Origin: Candidatus Micrarchaeum sp. | Lineage (GTDB): Archaea > Micrarchaeota > Micrarchaeia > CAILAH01 | Length of the DNA stretch: 20,061 bases | Direction of reading: 5' to 3' | Assembly: GCA_020723045.1 (NCBI GenBank) | Contig: DYJQ01000013.1 | Location: forward strand, 1-20,061 | Shown: positions 15,434 through 20,061 of the stretch, one piece after another | How positions within the stretch are numbered: position 1 is the first letter of the stretch | How the letters are laid out: each line of letters begins with the position of its first letter | Made by a program: the position numbers and the translations under genes | Notes under the pieces: generated by a model | Databases searched by the model: none | What the model saw: only the letters and a program-made list of their open reading frames with translations | Told to the model about the DNA's origin: nothing

Positions 15434-18025
15434 TTACTTTTCACTAGACCAGTACTTCTTGGTGCGGATGAACTGCTCACGAGCGCGCAAAAGGTCCAAC
15501 GCAAGAGACCTATCATCAGGGTGGAGGCGTGCAAGAATACGGGCCGCAGTATCTGTGCCAACCCCATACGTTGCAAGCGCAATCACTGCCTTTTTTCCGT
15601 ATGAGTTGTACAATGCGGCCCTTCTCATCATCTCATCCTTTCCGATTTTGTCTCTGTCAGAGATGGGCGCAAGGAGCACACTTCCGCACTTGATGCACTT
15701 TTTTGGAAGCATCTCGACATTGCCGTAAAATTCTGCGCCGCAATTCATACACCTGAACTTATACGTTCTGGGCGCATGGTCAAGCAAAACCATTGCCGCG
15801 CTCTCGGGTATATCCGGGAAAATGACTTGGGAACCCGACATGTGGTCCAGGACCTCGAGCGCAATAGGTGGCAGGGCATTAAGTGTTATAAGCTCAATCG
15901 AATGTGCGAGCATGCCATCCAGATATGCCTGCGCCGCGCGCACATCGCAATACCTATACATGAAATAGTCAAGGGCCTCCTTGTATGCGAGCGTGGGCGC
16001 AAGCTTGGCAATGTAGTATGGGGAGTATCGCTCGTGCTTATCACTCATACCCATATAATATGCGGATTGCGAGAAGTTGTATGAGAAAGTTGAATTCTTG
16101 TTTAGTGTTGATTTTATCTCGTTGGCCACTGCTGTGCCCTTAAGCACCCTTACAAACGCATCCCTCGTTATGGGATAGGGCAGCTTCACAAATATTGCAT
16201 ACGGCGATGATTTCACACCCACCTCCGCAGAAAAATGATTGGTAAGCCTGTTTGCAATGGCCAGTGCGAGTGCATTATTCGCAGCATTCCCCAGAAAAGT
16301 ATAGATGATGAGCATATCTGCAAAAGAGTGGATGAGTGGCTTTTCATCGTGCACCATCATCTTCTGAACCTCATGCGCGATCTCTCTTTTCACAGGAATC
16401 TGCTCGCCCTCCCAATCGGGTATTGCCAATACATAATTGGCTGAACGCTCCACAACTATCTTATTCCCTATATAACCCGCCCTACCTATAGCTCCTCCTT
16501 CCTTTCCCGCCTCGATGCTCAGCACCTGCCACGGTGTGCCCCTTGTTATGAATACATCCCCCTCATTCAGGGACATTACGAAACGCTCATCTAGATAGCT
16601 GATTGTCCTCCCCTTATACTCCATGGGATACTTCACACTCGAAGGGATTGTGCTCACACGCGTGAAATAGTACTCCCTTGTCCTTGCAGTCCCCCTCACA
16701 TACATGCCATCATAGAATATTATACCGTAACGATGAAGCTCGGAGAGCAGGAGCCTGAAATCGTCAAGAGAGATAGATGAGTAGGTCTTGTTTTTCGTGA
16801 ATATGCCGTGCAGTTCCGCATCGCTTGTCCTCTTGAGCACGAGCACCTCACCAGCAACTGCATGGCCGAGCACGTCCATACATGGATAGATTATGTCATC
16901 ATCCTCGAGCAAGCCCTTTTTCGTTCTCTCGCTAATCACCTGCGCCTCCTGAAAATCAAACTCGTTGTGCGCTATGATTATCCCCTTTGATGCCCAGCCA
17001 AACGCGTGCCCGCTCCTCCCAATCCTCTGCATTGATTTCCTTACCTGTTTGGGAGAGCTTATATGTATGACCAGGTCAACATCACCTATATCAATCCCCA
17101 GCTCAAGCGAGGATGTGCACACAAGCCCTCTTATCTTATTCTCCTTGAACGCATTCTCAACACTCTCCCGTTCTTCCCTGCTCAGCGAGCCGTGATGCAC
17201 TCCTATCGAGGCGCCATCTGCAATCAACCGCGAGCTTATCAGCTCTGCCATATACCTTGTATTGGTGAATATGAGTGTTTTTGAGTGTGTGAGGTTTTCC
17301 TTCACTACATTGCACATGAAATCCAGCTTGGCCGATTCGCCCTTGCCCTCTGCTTTCAGCACATCTATGTGCGGGGGTCTTGTCTCACTATCTCTAGCAA
17401 TAACGTAATCATCCTTGAGCACGAATTCAGCGGCCCTCTTAGCATTGGCCAATGTAGCACTCAGTGCAACCGTCTGGAAGTCTGCAATCCGCCTGAGACG
17501 CGTCAGCCCGAGGGATAACTGCGCCCCCCTCTTGCTCCCAATCAATTCATGCAACTCATCCACAACTACATACCTAAGATTCTTAAAATACCCTCTGAAA
17601 GTGTCGGTGCACAGCATTATTTGCAGTGTCTCTGGCGTGGTTATGAAGATGTGGGCTGGGTGTTTTGACTGGAAGGAGCGCTCCGCCTGCGGTGTATCGC
17701 CGTGCCGTATCGAGACTTTATAACCCAGCTCATGGACCCACACACGCACCCTCTCAACCATATCCCTATTGAGAGAGCGGAGGGGGGTAATGTATAATAG
17801 TGTGATAGGCTGCGGATGTAGATGTGAATCGGATGAGAGAGCAGAATTCGCACTCATTTTATCTAGCAGTGGTAGTATGGCCGCTTCTGTCTTGCCCGAC
17901 CCTGTGGGTGCGATTATCAGTGTATCCTTCCCATCAAGAATTAGAGGAATGGCCTTCTTCTGGATAGGGGTGTAATCACGAAACCTCTCGCTAAATAGAG
18001 TAGAAACCTTCTTTGATAAAAACAT
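15434..18025 (-). CDS. lhr: Lhr-type superfamily 2 ATP-dependent helicase
   Basis: This is an 863-aa DNA/RNA helicase of the Lhr family, thought to act in repair or RNA handling in archaea. Helicase motifs are complete: Q-region YTPIQ (18-22), motif I APTGSGKTEA (39-48), motif Ib TTPETL (129-134), motif II DELH (156-159), motif III SAT (189-191), FTNTRYMAE for motif IV (253-261), SLELGIDIGDVD for motif V (306-317) and QRIGRSGH for motif VI (333-340). The winged-helix and Lhr-specific C-terminal region follows. A four-cysteine zinc-binding motif sits at Cys759, 762, 777 and 780. The final stretch (ALATYGVGTDTAARILARLH to FIRTKKYW) is characteristic of the archaeal Lhr/Lhr2 branch, and length fits. 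A TATA-like box 29 bases upstream and no Shine-Dalgarno suggest a leaderless message. Confidence 0.93.
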   Translation of the reverse strand: MFLSKKVSTLFSERFRDYTPIQKKAIPLILDGKDTLIIAPTGSGKTEAAILPLLDKMSANSALSSDSHLHPQPITLLYITPLRSLNRDMVERVRVWVHELGYKVSIRHGDTPQAERSFQSKHPAHIFITTPETLQIMLCTDTFRGYFKNLRYVVVDELHELIGSKRGAQLSLGLTRLRRIADFQTVALSATLANAKRAAEFVLKDDYVIARDSETRPPHIDVLKAEGKGESAKLDFMCNVVKENLTHSKTLIFTNTRYMAELISSRLIADGASIGVHHGSLSREERESVENAFKENKIRGLVCTSSLELGIDIGDVDLVIHISSPKQVRKSMQRIGRSGHAFGWASKGIIIAHNEFDFQEAQVISERTKKGLLEDDDIIYPCMDVLGHAVAGEVLVLKRTSDAELHGIFTKNKTYSSISLDDFRLLLSELHRYGIIFYDGMYVRGTARTREYYFTRVSTIPSSVKYPMEYKGRTISYLDERFVMSLNEGDVFITRGTPWQVLSIEAGKEGGAIGRAGYIGNKIVVERSANYVLAIPDWEGEQIPVKREIAHEVQKMMVHDEKPLIHSFADMLIIYTFLGNAANNALALAIANRLTNHFSAEVGVKSSPYAIFVKLPYPITRDAFVRVLKGTAVANEIKSTLNKNSTFSYNFSQSAYYMGMSDKHERYSPYYIAKLAPTLAYKEALDYFMYRYCDVRAAQAYLDGMLAHSIELITLNALPPIALEVLDHMSGSQVIFPDIPESAAMVLLDHAPRTYKFRCMNCGAEFYGNVEMLPKKCIKCGSVLLAPISDRDKIGKDEMMRRAALYNSYGKKAVIALATYGVGTDTAARILARLHPDDRSLALDLLRAREQFIRTKKYWSSEK

Positions 18026-18048
18026 ACCTTTGTGTTAGAATGTAGAAG

Positions 18049-18060
18049 GCTTTATATTTG
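18049..18060. promoter_or_regulatory. Bidirectional TATA element for lhr and the thioredoxin-fold gene
   Basis: Plus-strand gctttatatttg reads caaatataaagc on the minus strand, so both directions present a TATA-like box. It lies 29 bases before the lhr ATG and 43 before the ATG at 18097. Matching ATTCTAA elements lie at equal distance on either side: 18067-18073 on the plus strand, and 18035-18041 read on the minus strand. The centre of this inverted repeat falls on the TATA element. Confidence 0.5.
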
Positions 18061-18096
18061 TTCCTAATTCTAAGTTATCCACGGGAAGGTGTGATA

Positions 18097-19116
18097 ATGG
18101 ATAATAATGAGAAACAGGCTGAGATAAGCCAAGATGTACTCATTGCCACCGGTATCGCTCTCATACTGGGCTTGGGGCTTGGCTATTTTGCATACCCGGT
18201 CTTCAGTAGTGGGCAGACGGCTGTGGCAGGAAACGACACAACCGCATGCGCAATGGGCGGCTTTGAGATGGATGCGGCAAAGGTGAATGATATAAAGGCA
18301 TTGTGGGAGGATATGCTGTTCCTGCAGAGCGGGAGTAAGCACAGTGTTAAGTACGTAAATTATACTGAGAAAAATGGCCTGATTGCGCTCGATTTCGTGA
18401 TTGATGACGTTTATCCACAGAAGCTATACATCACAAAGGATTATGAGTACTTGCTTCAACAGCCTGTCAAATTCAGCGATATAAAGGGGCAGGTAGCGAT
18501 GGCAAAAGCGCAGGCAGAGGAGGCACTCAAGCCGCCGGAGAAGAGCGATAAACCTAAGGTGCAGCTCTTCGTTATGAGCTACTGTCCATACGGCAACCTT
18601 GCAGAGAAGGCGCTCAAAGATGTGGTGGACCTCCTAAGCGATAAGGTTGATTTTGAACCTGTCTATATCATCTCTGGCTCGAATGGCAATTACAACTCAC
18701 TCCACGGCCAAAAGGAGCTTGAGCAGGATGTGAGGGAGAAGATTATATTCAATAAGTACGGGGCGAAGAAGTGGATGGAGTATGTATACGATGCCGACAC
18801 CAACTGCACACTTAACAACATCGACACGTGCTGGAAAGAGGTGGCAACAAGGGCTGGTGTTGATGCAACGGCTGTTGAGGCTGAATATGCGGCCAACTTC
18901 AATGCAATTGCAGATGGCGAGGTGGCAAAGACCAGCCAGAATGGCGTGAGTGCATCCCCAACACTGCTGGTAAACAGCAAGAAGTATAGCGGTGACTTCA
19001 TCCCAGAGGCGTACAAGGACTGGATATGCAGCGGGTTCAACACGATGCCCCAAGAATGCGATACCCAGCTCTCAACAACATCGGCGCTATCAGGAAAAAC
19101 AGGGACGTGCGGGTAG
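18097..19116 (+). CDS. Membrane-anchored DsbA/thioredoxin-fold protein with monothiol CPYG motif
   Basis: This is a 339-aa protein with a single N-terminal membrane anchor (about 14-34) and the rest probably outside the cell. The region at about 60-130 is a separate small domain, followed by a short linker (PPEKSDKPKV). A thioredoxin-fold domain follows from about 155. Its redox motif is SYCPYGN: Cys163 is kept but the usual second cysteine is Gly166. A DsbA-like helical insertion and the cis-proline loop SASPTLLVN (Pro288) are present. Further cysteines at 51, 237, 245, 311, 321 and 338 could form structural or exchange disulfides. A role in disulfide isomerisation or exchange at the surface is inferred. 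I chose ATG 18097 because of the ribosome-binding site GGTGTGAT (18089-18096); an upstream TTG at 18058 lies in the promoter. It is divergent from lhr. Confidence 0.85.
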   Translation: MDNNEKQAEISQDVLIATGIALILGLGLGYFAYPVFSSGQTAVAGNDTTACAMGGFEMDAAKVNDIKALWEDMLFLQSGSKHSVKYVNYTEKNGLIALDFVIDDVYPQKLYITKDYEYLLQQPVKFSDIKGQVAMAKAQAEEALKPPEKSDKPKVQLFVMSYCPYGNLAEKALKDVVDLLSDKVDFEPVYIISGSNGNYNSLHGQKELEQDVREKIIFNKYGAKKWMEYVYDADTNCTLNNIDTCWKEVATRAGVDATAVEAEYAANFNAIADGEVAKTSQNGVSASPTLLVNSKKYSGDFIPEAYKDWICSGFNTMPQECDTQLSTTSALSGKTGTCG

Positions 19117-19125
19117 GCACATCTA

Positions 19126-19133
19126 TTTTTTTT
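19126..19133 (+). terminator. Oligo-T transcription terminator
   Basis: A run of eight T begins ten bases after the thioredoxin-fold gene's stop, followed by more T-rich sequence. Archaeal RNA polymerase terminates at such tracts without needing a hairpin, and none is seen. It separates this gene from the promoter of the next. Confidence 0.55.
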
Positions 19134-19159
19134 ATTTCTACACTCACGAGCAGAACAAA

Positions 19160-19169
19160 CTATTTAAAC
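19160..19169 (+). promoter_or_regulatory. TATA box of the terminal membrane-protein gene
   Basis: The sequence ctatttaaac is centred about 28 bases before the ATG at 19192. The bases before the ATG are AT-rich with no Shine-Dalgarno, so a leaderless transcript is likely. Confidence 0.5.
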
Positions 19170-19191
19170 AGGTTACTGCATAATAATTAAT

Positions 19192-20052
19192 ATGCAATCA
19201 ACAGTACAAGAGGGAAAGCGGAAGAGTAGTAGATTTAAAAAATGGGGTGCATACTTATTGGTGGGTGCAGTGCTTGTTGGGGGAGGTTATATGGTGAAAA
19301 ATGCCTTGATTGAGCAGAGTAAACCAGCGGTTGCACAACAAGAAAGAAAGGTTGAGAATGTGATCCCGAAAGAGGAGAAGCAACCGAAATTGGTAGCAGA
19401 ATCGATACCAAAAAAGAGGGATGTATATGAGATTGTTTGGCTTGCACTGAAAAACCGTGATAAGATAGAGAAGTATATAGTGGAAATGCTTCCAATGCTT
19501 GGCGAACTTGCCAAGAGCGGGGATAAGGAGAAACTGCATGAGATTAAGGGTATCTCTGATATGTTCATTGGAACACCTTGGGTATACGACATTGCGATGA
19601 GCTATATTGCATACGAAGAGAATCCAACTAAGGATGAGATTATAGGTGCATTTGCGTTCGTCCTGTTGTCGACGCACGTGCGAGCGGAATTTAACCGCAC
19701 ATATAACGATATTATGGATGTTGAGATTATAGGAGCAGAGAGCAAGGCAAAGCAGGATAACAGGAAGGAGGCAAAGCAGGACAACAGGAAGGCAAAGAAA
19801 AGCAATGGAGAATATTTGCTGGGTAATCTTAGGGATAGCCTCGATGCATTTGCGGAGGGCCATCCACGTTATGCCATCCTTAAGGATTATGCATACCTCA
19901 TACTTGGCTCCCCCCTAAAGATGTCTGCGAAAGAGTTGAAAAAGCTGGAACGTAAGTTCAAAAATGGCCAATTTGGGGATGCCATGCATTCCATGGCAGA
20001 ATATAAAGTAAACGAAGTCAGCAAATTCATCGATGTGGCTTCTAAGCTGTGA
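19192..20052 (+). CDS. Membrane-anchored protein of unknown function
   Basis: I do not recognise a family for this 286-aa protein. A basic N-terminus (KRKSSRFKK) precedes one hydrophobic span (about 18-36, glycine-rich), so the bulk is probably outside the membrane. A Lys/Glu/Pro/Gln-rich linker (about 42-76) leads to a mainly alpha-helical region (about 77-180, from RDVYEIVWLALKNRDKIEKYIVEML through VYDIAMSYIAYEE). Next is a Lys/Gln/Asp/Asn-rich stretch with an eight-residue tandem repeat (AKQDNRKE, 186-202), then a second helical region to the end. It has no cysteine. The start is supported by the TATA box 28 bases upstream. It follows the thioredoxin-fold gene on the same strand but has its own promoter behind a terminator, so no operon is implied. 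Confidence 0.75.
   Translation: MQSTVQEGKRKSSRFKKWGAYLLVGAVLVGGGYMVKNALIEQSKPAVAQQERKVENVIPKEEKQPKLVAESIPKKRDVYEIVWLALKNRDKIEKYIVEMLPMLGELAKSGDKEKLHEIKGISDMFIGTPWVYDIAMSYIAYEENPTKDEIIGAFAFVLLSTHVRAEFNRTYNDIMDVEIIGAESKAKQDNRKEAKQDNRKAKKSNGEYLLGNLRDSLDAFAEGHPRYAILKDYAYLILGSPLKMSAKELKKLERKFKNGQFGDAMHSMAEYKVNEVSKFIDVASKL
19747..19791 (+). repeat. 24-base in-frame tandem duplication
   Basis: The unit at 19747-19770 is repeated at 19771-19791 and beyond, with one mismatch (gataac against gacaac) over the first 21 bases, then a short partial third copy (gcaaag). It encodes AKQDNRKE followed by AKQDNRK and AK within the last protein, so it expands a hydrophilic linker without breaking the frame. Confidence 0.8.
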
Positions 20053-20061
20053 AACATTACT

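Noticed and set aside
18058..18096. TTG start at 18058 for the thioredoxin-fold gene
   Set aside because: It lies at the edge of the TATA box, upstream of the expected transcription start. The ATG at 18097 has a strong ribosome-binding site directly before it.
19747..19797. CRISPR-like or mobile-element repeat
   Set aside because: The copies are directly adjacent, in frame and inside a coding region, with no spacers, so this is a simple tandem duplication.

Overview
This window is archaeal chromosome. The evidence is a set of genes found in archaea and eukaryotes but not bacteria (ABCE1/RLI, Pelota, RFC large subunit, an archaeal Lhr-type helicase), an RNase P RNA with archaeal-looking conserved blocks, TATA-box promoters, and heavy use of AGG/AGA and ATA codons. 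Genes are compact and several proteins are short for their families (RFC-L 385 aa, Pelota 342 aa). A DPANN-like lineage such as Micrarchaeota or Diapherotrites is my best guess, but it is inference only. No CRISPR array, insertion sequence, tRNA or prophage gene was seen.

Layout. 1-2556 (+): B12-dependent class II ribonucleotide reductase, cut at its 5' end by the window. 2557-2921: a gene-poor stretch with a TATA box, a possible 35-aa ORF and a structured leader. 2922-3389 (+): DUF457/YdjM-type membrane metal-dependent hydrolase. 3456-5210 (-) and 5307-6335 (+): divergent ABCE1 and Pelota, the two partners that split stalled ribosomes. 6437-7483 (+): GT-B glycosyltransferase. 7490-8719 (-): MFS transporter, divergent from the RNase P RNA gene (8765-9089, +). 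9102-15381 (-): a tightly packed run, read in the order rfcL, Nudix, secreted transglutaminase-like protein, M17 leucyl aminopeptidase, second MFS transporter. Junctions are overlaps of a few bases or gaps of 5-19 bases. 15434-18025 (-): Lhr-type helicase, 52 bases upstream of rfcL. 18097-19116 (+): membrane-anchored thioredoxin-fold protein divergent from lhr. 19192-20052 (+): membrane-anchored protein of unknown function.

How the genes fit together. Most are housekeeping: dNTP supply (NrdJ), sliding-clamp loading (RFC-L), nucleic-acid unwinding (Lhr), tRNA 5' processing (RNase P), and ribosome recycling and rescue (ABCE1 with Pelota). The secreted transglutaminase-like protein, the cytosolic aminopeptidase and the MFS permease are translationally coupled or nearly so, and could form a small peptide-handling module. 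That link is inferred from context alone.

Promoters show a consistent pattern. Genes that begin a transcript usually have a TATA-like box centred 27-29 bases before the start codon and no Shine-Dalgarno sequence, which implies leaderless mRNAs. Genes inside the operon, and the thioredoxin-fold gene, more often have Shine-Dalgarno sequences. Two divergent pairs (lhr/thioredoxin-fold and MFS/RNase P RNA) appear to share a near-symmetric TATA element.

I found no clearly new multi-gene system. The points most worth a second look are a hairpin inserted in the normally short J2/4 joint of the RNase P RNA, the divergent ABCE1-Pelota arrangement, the symmetric shared promoters, and the coupled transglutaminase-aminopeptidase-transporter genes.
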